Origin: Polytrichum commune
Taxonomy: Eukaryota > Streptophyta > Polytrichopsida > Polytrichales > Polytrichaceae
Direction of reading: 5' to 3'
DNA: 64,000 bases
NCBI GenBank assembly: GCA_950295325.1
Contig: OX485803.1
Coordinates: 56,993,554-57,057,553 of the forward strand
Shown here: positions 44,300 to 57,859 of the stretch, in pieces
Layout of the letters: the number at the start of each line of letters is the position of its first letter
Position numbering within the stretch: position 1 is the first letter of the stretch
The notes under the pieces: generated by a model
Databases searched by the model: none
The model's input: only the letters and a program-made list of their open reading frames with translations
Told to the model about the DNA's origin: nothing
Made by a program: the position numbers and the translations under genes

Positions 44300-47110
44300 A
44301 TGAATGCCGTAGTCGTTCCTTTGCAAAATAGCTAAGAGGACTCACGGTGTAACATCATGTAAATTTATAATCACTTGAAGACTACCATGCCTCATTAATA
44401 TGCTTGATTAATAATTTAGTGACTTCTCTTTCTCCTTGCGATTTGAATATGATTGTTTGGAGTTAAATGATCTCAATCTTAATAAATTCCACTCTCAATG
44501 TAAGGCTCATTGATCGTGAGAACAACTAAGATAGAGGAGGGTCTAGAGGTGTATCAATATTCTAAAGTTCCATCCATATCACTCAAACTATATTATAAAA
44601 ACAATATCATTAATTGTTGGTGACACAATAACTTTTCAAGAGCTTGCATTAAATTTTTCAAAGAAAGTCAAACTTCATAGTTCATTATATAAGTTCCGTA
44701 GTACATATACTTCGATCCCAATTATTCATACATATATATGCGTCATTATGAGTATGTGTAGCTCACTCTTTGATAAGTTATAATAGTAGTGAAGAAAATT
44801 TCATGTTCTTGAGTTTTTCTTCTTTAAGCTCACATGTTATCACTTAGGATATAAGATTATGATCTTTATAATTATAACAAGAATGCATATGACAAGTTTC
44901 ATTACATTGACACACTTATAATATCAATCTTGATTATTGTTAATCATATTACACTTCTCATAATAGCACATTATTCTTCCGTCTCTTAAACACATATTGT
45001 AATTGCTTATAATAATTCAATATCAATACTATGTATTCTTCAATGAAGAGAAGAATAGACTTAAGATTATTTTCAAAATTACTTTACTTATCAAAATTTC
45101 GTTAATCAAGTCATTGATGAGAGTCTCCACAACTTGGCTTCAATATCAAAGTTCCATTAACTCTTCATAACCTTGAGCGCTTGATCTCACCCTTACACTA
45201 CTCTTTTGAGTGTTTTGCTCAAAGAGGCTACTTTCCTCTCAACAATAATCAATTAAGTGTCACGACATCCAACAACTTGCAAGTAAATTGAGAGAGAGAG
45301 AGAGGGAGAGAGAGAGCTGACTTTTCAATGCTTTATGTAAAGCATGAACTTCCTCCTTTCAGAGGCCTAATCCTTCAACATCTTCCTCATTGCTTTGCAA
45401 GGGTGGGTGGGTGGGAACCCTCTTACCACTAAGTCCTTCGAACCACAACCTTCCTATACTATACCTTAATGCTACGAATGCATAATGTACAGTATTTGTA
45501 TCCATGCCTGATTGTATGTAAACAACATAAATGTGCTATGTTATGTCATACTGTGCCTCAAAAGTATGTGCATTATACTCAAGGTTTCAGTATTCATATA
45601 TTGTTCACAAGTACCATTAACAAATTGTGGCTGACTATTCCATACCTTGGTAGATTTAACCACCTATCTTCATGCCTTGCTCCAACATATAAGTAACCTA
45701 ACTACTATACATATGGAATACATACCAGGGTATGCGCCTAGTAGTCTTAACCAAATGAAATGCATAATATGTCATAGTCACAATACACCATTGTATTGAG
45801 AGTGTGAAGGGTCTGCCTCACATGTGCCCATGCAACCAACCAACAAATAATTGAGGATTAGTTACGTACACGAGGTAAATAACAGCAGAACCCAGTTGTT
45901 ATCCATGTCGCACACATAAACTTACATCAAATGCATAATAGTACTTCAAATAATAACACTCATTGCACGATATCAAATGAGTGCTCAAACCTGTTCCTTA
46001 GCCATGTGTGTAACACCACAAGTAGAATACTCCGCTTGGTAAATAGCTCTAGTATCCTTTACTTAACACACGTATCTAGTATCCCAGTAAGTGTGCACTA
46101 AGTTACCGCACCAAGCTCTTGTGTGAATGGTAAAAAAGAGCCTCCTTTAGGGTTTGAGGGTTTATATTGAAGATCTTACCCGTGGTAAGTTATGTCAAAC
46201 CCTAAGTTTACCATGGGTTAAAAACGTGTTCCCCTTCCTTAACCCGGGTTACTTTGCTCCATTCATCCATACCCATGAAAAATGTCTTCACATGGTAATT
46301 GCATTTGCTTTCCATGTATATAACTTAAGATAAATTTCATGATTCCACGTTCGTCTTTTTTATTATTATATTTATAACAAACAAAGCCGTATTTGCAAGG
46401 TGTATAAAGTGAAGGTTCATGAGCTTAGAGTGAACACTTGGCTATAATCCAAAACTAGAGAGAGAGAGAGAGAGAGAGAGAGATTTCAATTTTGAGTAAA
46501 AGAAAGTTGTAAGTCTATTCATAAAGGTGTCTCAAAGAGAGAAAATATAAGATAAGTTCAAGTGTTTTTGATATTAAATTTTAAGATAATTTCGCTGTTA
46601 TGAAATGAGATCCTTGTCCCCAAAAACTCCTTGCTTTATATAGTTATCTATCTCTAACCCTAAATCCATATATTGAATGGTTGTCATCTCCACTTTTCTA
46701 GATATCTACCTATCTACGACGTTTGTAGATTGTGCTATCCTGAACAGTTATACTGTCAAACTACCATATGTTTGTATTTTTAAGTTTTCCACTCTAACCT
46801 TGTTGTGGCTACATAGTAAGACTGTAAACCATTCTTTGAAAATCAATCAATTTTTAGCATAATCAATTGATCTAAACTAAAATGATTTGTTTTTGAAAAA
46901 AAAACTAATTGAATGCAAAACTAGTCCTATATACCCTTCATTACTTTCATAATATGTCCTTACATTCTACACCTAATCATCCTTGTACGTTATCTCTTCA
47001 TTAAACGTTGGTGGTCCTATAGTTGTGGGTAACGGCACCTATAACCATGTGCCTTCTTTCTAACACCGTGTCAGGAGCCCATTACCGTGGCTGAGGTACT
47101 CGGCAGAGCC
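44300..47110. other. Intergenic DNA with GA microsatellites
   Basis: GA-dinucleotide tracts lie at 45291-45317 and 46455-46482. Otherwise the sequence is AT-rich without a supportable gene. A 75-codon frame at 45469-45696 has no recognisable motif. Confidence 0.4.
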
Positions 47111-47112
47111 CT

Positions 47113-47300
47113 ACATTGGGTGCCCATACCCATGCCCATGGGTTTTGGGTGGGCATGAGTGCGATATTATTGTTCATGGGTGGGCATGGGTGGGCATGGC
47201 TGCAATATTATTGTTCATGGGTGGGCATGGGTGGGCAAGGGTGCGATATTATTGTTCATGGGTAGGCATGGGTTCAATATTATAATGGGCGGGCATGGGT
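47113..47300. repeat. GGGTGGGCAT minisatellite, left block
   Basis: Repeated GGGTGGGCATGG phrases are separated by TGCGATATTATTGTTCAT in 47130-47290. The same GGGTGGGCAT unit recurs at 47625-47812 on the other side of the hAT fragment. Confidence 0.7.
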
Positions 47301-47579
47301 GATCATGAGATCATTGCAGCGGTGAGCTTAGCATTGCCAATGAATCGGGATACCACTACTAAATTCAGTATTATCTTGTGGTGGATGCTGAAAGGAGCCC
47401 CCACATTCCCCATCATGTGGCGCGTGGCGCGTTCGGTTTTGTGCATCCCTGCATCCAACTCCAAATCGGAGTCAAACTTCTCGGATGCAGGGAATACGCT
47501 AACCAAGAAGCACTTCAGGCTGAAGCCAGCGATAGTGAACGACCTTTTACTTGTCCGATCCAATCAAGACTTGGTGTAG
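47295..47579 (+). pseudogene. hAT transposase C-terminal (dimerisation) fragment
   Basis: The frame reads WWMLKGAPTFPIMWRVARSV, then IPASNSKSESNFSDAGN and TKKHFRLKPAIVNDLLLVRS. It matches the hAT C-terminal dimerisation consensus (W....FP.L...A...L.IPASS..SER.FS.AGN...KKR..L.P..V..LL.L..N). Only about 90 residues remain and no catalytic DDE core is visible, so it is a truncated relic. Confidence 0.8.
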
Positions 47580-47624
47580 GCGGGTAATACACATTACACA
47601 ATTTTTGAATACATGGGCGCAATT

Positions 47625-47812
47625 TGAATAGCATGGGTGGGCACGTGTCATGCTATGTGTGGGCATGGGTGGGCATGGGTGGGCACATGTCATGCTATGT
47701 GTGGGCATGGGTGGGCATGGGTGGGCATGGGTGCGCACATGTCATGCTATGGGTGGGCACGGGTGGGCATAGGTCGCTGCTGATGGGCATGGTCTGGGTA
47801 TGGGTGCAATTT
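47625..47812. repeat. GGGTGGGCAT minisatellite, right block
   Basis: Decamer units GGGTGGGCAT are interspersed with GTGTCATGCTATGTGTGGGC (period about 58-60). It is the same unit type as the left block, so the hAT fragment is embedded in one minisatellite field. Confidence 0.75.
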
Positions 47813-48048
47813 AAAAGGAAAATGTTGGGCTCTGGTACTCGGTTCCGGGAGTTGCTTCTCTTTACATAGGGCCGCTCCTCTCCGCACATGGCATTCTCTC
47901 CACATGCATTCTCGGCCATTGAATTCAATGTTCCTTCTCTTTGGCCCAACTTGCTTGGCTTGATGCTACATTCTTTTTTTTCTTTTTTTTTCTTCTTGAC
48001 AATGTGGTTACTCATTGTCCAACCCATATATGTAACGTTTTGCATACT

Positions 48049-48187
48049 AAGAGCAAGAATTAGGTTACTTATGTACTACCGTTTCCTTAGGTAGTATATT
48101 TCGTTAAGTTAGATCTCAACATTTTGGGGTTCATGTTTTTTTATAGCGATAAGGTTACAGACGTATGTACCCTAATTCTTGCTCCTA
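48049..48187. repeat. Inverted repeat pair, 18-bp arms
   Basis: GAGCAAGAATTAGGTTAC at 48051-48068 is complementary, with one mismatch, to GTACCCTAATTCTTGCTC at 48166-48183. The spacer is about 97 bases. It is a possible MITE of about 140 bp. No certain target-site duplication. Confidence 0.45.
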
Positions 48188-48189
48188 GG

Positions 48190-51100
48190 TCCCACAAGCT
48201 CCAAGCAAGGAATTGTAAAGTAAAAAGAACAATAAACATTCAAGTAGCAAGCATGGAAGTGGGGAAAAAATGTTTACTAGTATATCGCACACCTTTTTGT
48301 CTATTTGGTGGATATTTGCTGTCAAATTTATCTTGTTGCCATATTATTTTTGATTGGTCTACATTGTCATGCCAATCCGCTCTTGTTACAATCATTAGAG
48401 CCTTTCGTGTGAACGTTGAGTATGGCGACTATAAACCCTATCAAATCCATAGTGTTTGGACCCATGTAGATCTTGACTAGTGAACCTCTCCATATCCAAT
48501 AGTGAAAAACATGTGGTCCATAGATATTACAAATTGTAATGCATTTATATAAACCCTTATTGTTGAGATCTAGACTCATTTTCACAATGATGACCAAGTA
48601 CTCTCAATGCAAATGTGGATAACAAAGATCCTTTAGTCCAGTCATATTCACACGTAATCAAATTACATGCCAGTAACATTATTGCCTATTGCATTCTTGG
48701 TTGTGTACCGCACTAAGTGAAAACGTGTTCCAAGTAAAACATTTGCCTGGAAGAACAAGGGTTTTTTCTTTTTTCGTTTTTTCTTTTTTCTTTTTCACCG
48801 CAGCACAGTCCACCCATATTTCTGTTGTGTTTTGAATGAGGTCCACACTCAGCCACACTCTTGTATACACTATTGTGTGAGTTCACTGTATGAAGTTGAT
48901 TTGACGTGCCTTAATGGAAGACACGGGTAGATCACTCTAAGTGCACCACGTGCGGCTCGGGGTTTCTTGTTTTGGGGCTATTTACCTTCAAGGGTTGAAT
49001 TAAAGCCTCCCTATAATTACTTAAATTTCAAAAATGGCCCATTTGTTTGCACCCTTTCATTACTTATATTGTCCAAGTCACTGCAATTTTTTGTACTCTA
49101 TATTCCTTTTAATTCATTTTTGGACAGACGGAAATCCCAATTATCATCCATCCCCGTGAGTCCTAAACCCATTTACATATCATACTAAACATACCTTCTA
49201 AGATCCTTATCTTCAGCCCCTATATTAATTTTACAAAAAAATAATGGCCCACGTTTTATGTCCATCTAACTTACTTATAATGGGATTGTCTACATTTAAT
49301 GGCCCCTTCATTATTTGGAATTCCTTATAATTTTATTTCAAATGATTTTAGTCCTCTTTATATTATGCCGCATGTCATTTTTAAAATGCATTAAGTGATC
49401 TACCCGTGATGGAAGACAAGTTTAAGGGCTCGGTGGCAAATATTTGGAAATATACTACAAGCCTGTCATAATCCAATACACTAGCCACATATTATTTATA
49501 TCACAAGCATGGGAAATGGTGCCACACCAAAAAATGGGTGATACCCCAAAAAATATACCACAAATATCTGACATAAAGTTGTGAAGAAGAAGAAGAAGAA
49601 GAACTCCGGTCTCTGAAGGAGGCCGGAGTGAATAGAGTGTATGTTCATAAAACATCCTTGATCATGCCCTAAGGACAATGACGTTAGATGTGAAACTACT
49701 TCACCCCTTCCAGGGAGTAGACACTACATTAGTAATTAGTCATTACTAATAACCGGTAGCATGTGACCATCATTAATAGAAATCATCCAAAAACGTAGCA
49801 ATATTTTAGGGGGAAAGATATAGTGACATAAAATTGTGACATATCATCACAAGTACAAACAAGGTTACAACTACATGACACAAGCATTTGACAACTTTCA
49901 TTTTGTATCGTAAGACACTCTAAACTCTGTAAAAATAACCTCCTTTATGTCACTCCTCCTCTTATATTCCAAAACCCTAGAGGTGGATGTTCTCAATTTA
50001 AATCTCACTCCTTATCGTCATATTTCCCTCCTATATATCATGGATTTTGACATTAAAGTGAACCACCAAAGGATTTAAATCACATGCCTGCACACATCAT
50101 GTTGTCATCATTGCAATCATTATGATTATTGCAAGGTTGACTTTGTGTAATTCCATAAGTTCATATGCTACAATGAATCAGATTCTCTATTATCACGCAT
50201 TCCTGTTAATAGTTAATAACTCCTTAATACCACATGCACTTTGGTTGCCACAAGCATGATATTATGGAGTTTAAATAGGCTGAAGTAGGTTCGGATAGGT
50301 TTGGCACAAAAGGTTCAGTGCTTTACTTCTAAGGTTTGGTACATTAATTTTCCCAATTAGAGCATGTTACTATTTGGAGTTACGTAGTGCTATAACTATA
50401 AAATGAGAATGTAATATTTTATCAAGTAGGGTCATTTGTATTCTATAAAGACCAAACAACCTATTGAACATAATTAATGACCACAATACGAAACTAACTT
50501 TTAGGCACACAATATTTTTTTTTCATGCTACAATTTCATCCTGGTTCTAGCATTGGGTAGCACAATAATTGTCATTTCAAACTCAAAATTGGAGTTGAGA
50601 TGAAAAATTTACAGGAGGTCGTAGTAAGAAATTATTTTCTTTCTTAAGTGATCGTGTAGGTTTTGTTAGTTATGTTTACTATTGATTCTAGAAAGCTTAG
50701 ATTTCTATATTTTGAGCACAATGTACTCCAATCTCATTGATCTTTAATGCAAGACCATTCTGCTACACTTTACATGAAAGCTTGACGGCTTTAGAAAGGA
50801 GCTTGAATAGATGAAAATCCTACATGACATAAAATGGACAATCTTTTCATGTCTATTGGGTGTTGTGAATACCCACCTAAAAGAGAGGGGTATACCACAT
50901 AACTAATAGACCATGACATTGTAAAATCTTACAACTCTTGATTTAGTACGGGATTAAAGTTGATGTGTCATGTTAATTTATTTGATTTCATGAATTATTG
51001 TGTAGAATCTAACAATGATCAAGTTTATCACTAAGGACCAAATGAAAAGGTGTCTTTACATTTCATAAGGACTCATGTCTGAGGCAATATTATGGTTTAC

Positions 51101-52500
51101 CAATTGAAATTACAAATTATTAATAAAATTTGATGACAATATTTATGATTGTGCAAAGTCTTGACTAAAAACCTATGTAAAGTTCAAAATAAAAGCATGA
51201 TAACTAATTAGGGGAGTGTCAAGGATTGTGAAAGAAGGGTGACGTGTGACACAATTTTCGTACACCTTATTGTGGTTGGACCTTGCAAACACTAAGTGTC
51301 ATGTGAGATCCTCTCTAGTTACCACCTAGTGAGACAAAGAATATGGATCAATAGTAAATAACATGGGCCAATGTGAATCAATATTTTGGGATAATTCTAA
51401 ACTTGTCAACATGTGCTTCAAAGAAGCTTGTGGTGTGAAGTTGGCTAGAGCCTTCTCCCTCACCTAAGGCCCAGTTTATACTTGGGGCCAGATTAAGGGT
51501 TGGACCCAAACGTTTGTCATCCTATGTGGTGTCCAAGATGGCAAAAAATTGGCACCAAATCTTTAGGCTAACTTGAATCACGGTCAATCCATGGAAGGTT
51601 AATTTTCTTCACTAAAGTTTCCTTTCAAGAACATCAGAACCTAAAATTGGGCCTTATCACTTTACATGTGACAAAGTTGGGCTTGAAAAAAGCTAATAAA
51701 GTTGGGCATGATCAAGGGCTTAATGCCTGAGAATTGGGTTGGCCTCAAGCTATATATAAAGTCACCCTAAGCGATTGGAGTTTGATTCCTATGTGAGCCA
51801 AATCCAATATATATACATAAATGCATGTAGAGATAATCATACAACTAAGGTGAGTTGCTTGGAAAGGCACCATGCTTTTATTATTATCACTATAAAAAGA
51901 ATGCAAACTATTAATTTTTGATGTTGATTCTTAATGACATACATAGTATCACACAACTTCTTGATTGTGTTATGTGGGACTAGGTCTCACATGAGCATGA
52001 GTTCCCTTTCATTCCGCGATTCCTTGTTTATGAGAAGCACTCAGGATGTGCACTATGAAGTTTTCAACAAGCAATTGTAAATGATCAAAGTTTTTTTTTA
52101 TTGCAACCTCTTTCTATGGAAAAGACCAATGTCATGTAATTATTTAGTAATGTTAAGTGTCAAGGAGGCTCGGAATAGGTTTGAGCAAGGTTGGCCAAGA
52201 TGACAACAACCATGAAAGGAAAATGAGGTTGGGTTGCGAACTTTGGCATAGCTTTCACTAGGACCATCCACGGTTTCTATCAATGGACATTGTAACTAGG
52301 TGTTAATATCATCACCACCTGAAGAATCTCCCATGTCAAAAATGGGTAAAACCAGTGACCATGGACAATGATGATCACTATCACTAAGCATGATAATATT
52401 TTGAATGTTGTTTGCAATGCGAGATGCTATAGCATAGTTGCAATGACAATATTATAAGAAATAAAAATAATATAAAATAACATTGGTGCTTTCTATATGC
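48190..52500. other. Long AT-rich stretch, nothing supported
   Basis: Only short, motif-free reading frames are seen. There are no tandem arrays or clear inverted repeats apart from short T-rich and GAA runs (48760-48800, 49584-49602). Confidence 0.4.
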
Positions 52501-52537
52501 ATTGACGTGAATGAGAGCTTGTTCTTTCTTATCTTGA

Positions 52538-54320
52538 TCATATTTTACCAGGTGACATGGTAGGCATATTTCCTACCTTCCGTGAGGTGAGCTCCCTTAA
52601 ATAACCATGTTTAGTGTTTTTTTTGTTTTTTATTAATAATTTTTCTTGGGGGGGGGGTGTGTTGTTTGTGAGTTTTTGATGAATTAGGTGTGGGTGTTTG
52701 GGTTCATGTGGGTTGGTCAACAAGGGCTTGGATATTATTGAGCTTTCTTTTGTTTAGGACAAGGTATGTGAGGTAATTTATGGCTATTTGATGTATGTGT
52801 TTCATGAGTTTTTTGACTTCTCGAGGGGGTATTTGAAGTTTTTCCAAGGCTTTGAGTATTTGTTTGTGTCCAACTCTTCGTTTCACTACTGTGATGATAA
52901 TAAGGGGGTTAACATTCCATCCTGTAGTTTTTAACGTATGAATGAGGGGGGTCATATTTTATTTTTATTTTTTCCTCCTATGGCAATATTTAGGAATCTA
53001 TCATTGCAATAGGTGAACTCTATGAATTGTATGGTGTTTGATGGGTTTGGGGGGATGGGTGTATGGCTATCTGCGGGGCCCCTTAGTATACATAATATGT
53101 TGGGTCTTAACTGAGCCATGCATGTGCATGTGTTGGGGAGGCATGTGCATAGTATTAACCATTCTAGGATTGTGATGTCTTGGGGTTGGTTGTTGGCATT
53201 TACTAGGGTTTAGCCTTATGTGTATTTTGGATTGCAATATGTGGGCTATTTGGTGTACTACTTTGTTGTGTAGGGCTATGCGAAGGCCTTTTATGTGTGG
53301 ATGGGTGCAAGTGGAGAGTAGGTATGGCCACGTGTCGATTTTGTGGTTTGGGCAAAGCACACAGTTGGGGTTGGGATATGTTAGTGGCTAGAAGATGTTA
53401 TTTTGGTGGTATCCCATGTATTTAAGCGCATTGGAATTTTAAGGTTTATGTAATTTGTGCATAGTATATGCTTAAGGCTTTCCTGAAGTGGTTTGAGAGG
53501 TTTTGATTGATTTGCTCGTTAGACACCCATTTGTCAATGTCTGTGAATTTGGATTTTGCAATTCATAGTTTTCGTTTGCGGTGGTATTTATTTATGTTTG
53601 TTTGGAGGTTGCAAATATCTATGTAATGTTCGCTTGTTGGGATTCCATTGAGCCCATAAGGTTTGGTGTGTGTAATGTGCATGTGGATGTGGGAGTTGGT
53701 TTGTTGCAGGTGGTTCCATCATTTGCTTGTTGGTTTGCGATTTCTTTACCCAAGAGTCCGGTGTGTGCTCTTACTTTTTGTATTGCTATGTTGTATTTGG
53801 TCCATAGAATATGCTGGACTATGGTTGAGATAAGTAGTTTGTCAAGGTGGATGTATTGGGACGAGGGGTGGCGGATGTGATTGTCAATGAGATATATGTT
53901 GTTGAGGTTGTCAGTAAATATGTACGTGTTTTGCAATTGGTCTTTTGTGGTGGTGAGGGCAATGATTAGAGTGTAGAGTATTGGAGGTAGTATGTTTGGT
54001 AGTCCAGGGAGACATTATGAATACGCACATCATTTTTTGGTCTATATACTCCTGAGCTAGCAATGTTTCTTATGTCGTGTTTGTCTAGCGGTATGAAGGA
54101 ACCATTTGTGTATATGCATTGTTGTTGGCTGTATTTGAAAATATCTATGCAGTAGAAACATGTTAGGGAGGGGAGTTGTATTACTATGTAAGGTTGATGG
54201 GGTGGTTTTTGGGGTTGCTCGCCATAGTTTTGTGAATTTGACTCTGTAATCTATGGGTGTGGGTTGTTTGAGGTTGGTTTTTACAGAAGGGTGTGGAAAG
54301 TTGGCAGAAGATGACAAATG
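52538..54320 (-). pseudogene. Non-LTR retrotransposon 3' relic (RNase H plus zinc-finger-like tail)
   Basis: On the minus strand, frames around 53936-53619 read YIFTDNLNNIYLI, then IQKVRAHTGLLGKEIANQQA. This is the RNase H pattern (D at the first strand; V.AHTG..GNE.AD..A at the last), with N and K replacing typical active-site-proximal residues. Further on (53360) LCPNHKIDTWPYLLSTCTHP resembles the CPLC..DT..H.L..C..P motif that follows RNase H in plant and algal LINEs. Frames are broken by shifts and stops. The reverse-transcriptase core was not found in the window. Confidence 0.7.
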
Positions 54321-54499
54321 GGAATTACCAAAGGTTCACATCTCCAGCACATTGTGATACCAAGCTTGCTAAGAACACTCAAGCTAGTGCTGTACACTCC
54401 AACAGACATCACAATCTTCACCGTCTTGCTTTCTTGCTTTCTTTCTCTTTGAAGTTGTGGTTGCCCCTGAAACTCTAAGACTCTGAGACGTGGTGGAGG

Positions 54500-54640
54500 A
54501 GAGTGAGTCCATAATTGTACCCACCAACTTTACAATGCAAGGATGTGGCTGAGTCGCCCATCCATTTCAGACTAACTTATGCCAGTGATTCATTGCATGT
54601 GGGCTCACTGTCCCCACTGGGCCCAATGCATAGCCTCATC
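54500..54640. repeat. Copy of the 18.4-19.8 kb dispersed repeat
   Basis: It shares GTGAGTCCA, GCAAGGATGTGGCTGAGTCG and CCCATC(C)ATTTCA with the copies at 18440-19830. Non-coding. Confidence 0.45.
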
Positions 54641-54649
54641 AACTGCTGC

Positions 54650-57500
54650 AAAATATCAATATATTATACGGCGATCAGTTGATATGTGTGGGAATCAATG
54701 CTCGATTGCATCTTCATTGGCTCTTCATACAATATTTGCAGGTGGTGCTAGACTGGGGTATTAATGAGCTCATTGCTAGCAAGCTTCCTGGTAATGTTCA
54801 AGCAATACTCTACAACCAGGCGGGGGCCGGGGGTAAAGTCCCTTCTAAGGATATTATTTGGATATTCTTGGAATATACCTAATATGAAGTCAAAACATAT
54901 GTTTAATAATATCCTATATCTAGTAAATTACTCATTGAATGTTTGAATTTTATTCCATCCTTTAACTTTGTGCACATGGTTCTTACAAAGAGTGACATGT
55001 CCGGGACTCGACATCTCAAATAATATCATATTGGCAATTAGTGGATGTGGCACTTTGAGACCTCTAGGCATCTAATTTAGGTTCTTTGCAAATAATGTAT
55101 GTGACACTAAATATCATAAATGGTGTACTACCAATATTCGCAAGGTGCATGTGTGCAATCAAGTGCACTTTCCGTATTCACAAATGTTGACTTGTATATA
55201 TTTAGTAAAATACTAGACTAACACATTGTATTTTTTTGTCGAGATTCACAAAGTCATTTAGTTGCACAACATCTCTAGTATCTAAGGTATACACTTGACC
55301 CCTTTCTTGATATGCTACGTTTTTCCTAATGCCCATGTAACGGTAAGTATTAAGTATCTCCCTATTATTTTATACTGCCAATTTTTTATCAATAAGCACC
55401 CTATGTAAATCTATTCTAACATTTTCCTCCTAGGAATTAATTGGACCTAAGTTCTAATCCACTACATTTTATAACTTTCCTAAGTGTCTGCCTTGAGAGG
55501 TAACAATTTGCCTTGAATTCACAAGTTTGTTCAACTATCATCAACTTCTTAAAGGTATTGTTTGTCACCCACCAACTTCCAAATGAAACATTTAATACAT
55601 TCACAAATGGTAGAACCAACTCTTTGTTTGTTGTTGAGCCCATGAATGAGACATCATCCTTGGAAACCAAAGCTTGGTAAGAATTGGAGCTTCATAGTCT
55701 CTACACTGCGGGAACTATCGTGTTTCCTTATCACTGGTTGTCTTCTGCTAGACAAGTCTGAAATCTATGAATACAGATTGAAAATCACATATTATACTAT
55801 TATAATAGATCATAAAACCCTCCAGTGAAAGTGAAGGTCCAACAAGGATGTGCGACTCCCGTAGCACTAACTTGTAAGTTTATCCATTTTAACTTAAGGG
55901 GTACGTGAGGTAAAACAGACCTCATTTAATTTGAGAGCTTATTTGCACCAAAGCTGCATGTATCTCGGAAGCAGAAATGTGATAGCGTCATTCTGAATCT
56001 CCATCAAGTGAGTCTAGCTTGAAGTGTATGATCCTTTGAACCAATGGTTGTACTATTTTTTTTTTTAAAAGGGCATTCTATCATTCAAAGGACTACACTA
56101 AATATTGTATTTAGTGCCGTGACCAATTCTATATGACTTGTTCAATAATTATGATTGTAAACCGCCCGTGTAGTGTCACCAACACCAAATGTAAACCCAA
56201 CATTACTTGTCATTCCTTGTAAAAAAATTTGGCCATTGTAGACTTACAATGTTGCAACTACTGTCACTTACTCTGGAATTTTACTTCAATCATTCATGAT
56301 GAACTTAAAGTGATTTGGGATGACAGTAAGTTTTGTAAAAAAATTCATTAGAAAAGTTACCACAGTGGTCACCTAAAATACCATATGACACTATGTGCAT
56401 TATTTAATGTAGATCTTCAATAGAATTGAAATGCCTTAAGACCAACTGTTCCACTGTTCCACACAAAGTTATGTACTACCTCTCATCCATCCATTGAACA
56501 ATTAATCTACCTGGACTCTAAGATTGTGGTTCATTCATCTCACTTGGTTCCCCCTAAGGTAAGTGGGGCCTGATTCAGGTGCTTTAATATTTTAAGCCTA
56601 TACTTCAAAATTTGGGTTGTGTGCAAAGATAGAACTATATCTTAAAAAAGAAACCAAAAAGAGATGTGTTTGAAAAGGACTGGATTACATGGCACTCACA
56701 TTTGTTATTAGCTATTCTAAATTCAATAGGCAATGTATTTGGGAGACTGATCACCATTGAGAAACAAAAAGAATCTTCATTTTTGATGATGATTTTGAGA
56801 TATACATACAAGCTCCATGGCTACAGTGCAATTTGGATTTGTGAGTCAACTTGTAGTAATTGAGTGTTTCCTATGCAAGGAGATATGGGCTCGTAAGAAA
56901 AACTAACAAAACATTAAGACCTGTCAACTTTAGAAATTTTCATGGTCATTCAAGAGCCTATTTGACAAACCAATTTCTTTTCAGAAATCTGGTTTAAGAC
57001 AACAATGTTTCTAATTTTTTCAGTGGGTAAACAGCTATGCATGCAATTTTTGTATGTACAAGTCAATTTGGGCAGAACTTCAAATTCTTGTAACCAAGGT
57101 CACGACTTAGACAAACTGCTTCTAAAATATTACTTGAAACTTTTGGTGTGTGCACCTGTTTTCGGGCACTATTTGAGGATGTAGAGTTTCTTGAGCATGA
57201 TGAGCATTTGCATTGCTGGTCACTAAATTATATTTTTCTGCCAAGTGAGTTATGTCAGGTAGTACTTTATATGCACTAAGTTCCTGAGTGGTGTTGAGGG
57301 CATGTGTTTAACACGTATTATGAACACTTGACATTCATTAACAGAACATTCCAAATAGTAAGCAAGCTCATTCTTTGACAAATTGAATATTGTTCCATAA
57401 TCGCAACACCTGAAGAGATACTTGATTTACACCTAATCTGACCCACATGTAACGCATGTGAACACGTGTAACTTACTATGCAAGAATTGGGCTGAGGCGG
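54650..57500. other. Intergenic DNA, no supported gene
   Basis: Contains two members of the TAAATAT palindrome family (55103-55116 and 56095-56116). The 77-codon minus-strand frame at 55670-55437 has no recognised domain and sits in low-complexity surroundings, so I do not call it a gene. Confidence 0.4.
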
Positions 57501-57516
57501 AGAGGTCCCCCTTGCT

Positions 57517-57850
57517 TACCACACAGCGATGTACTTGGGCCAGAATGCCATTAAAAGAGCGCGAAACCACCAGTGACTGGGGAGTTTTTTGGGCATAATT
57601 GGTTGAGATCCTAGTGTTTGCAAGTCCAACTGGTTACATGTTGACATCCTTCGGTTTTCCTTTATTAAATTGGGGTATATTCTATAAATTCTTCTAAAAT
57701 GATTGATAATTTTCCTGCAGTCTTGAACTTCAACCGGTTATTTCTCAAACTCAACCGGTTCATTTGTAACTAACTGCCATTCTCACTGATCATAGGAGAC
57801 CACACAGCAATGTACTTGGGCCAAAATGCCATTAAAAGAGCGGAAGCCAC
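57517..57850. repeat. Direct repeat of a 50-bp block
   Basis: CCACACAGCGATGTACTTGG with GGCCAGAATGCCATTAAAAG at 57520-57560 recurs as CCACACAGCAATGTACTTGG with GGCCAAAATGCCATTAAAAG at 57799-57840. The intervening part includes the AACTCAACCGGTTCATTTG block shared with 42.7 kb. Confidence 0.6.
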
Positions 57851-57859
57851 AGGTATTTT

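Noticed and set aside
55437..55670. Minus-strand frame suggestive of a copia protease or integrase region
   Set aside because: Similarity was too weak to support. No zinc-finger, protease or integrase residues could be matched in order.
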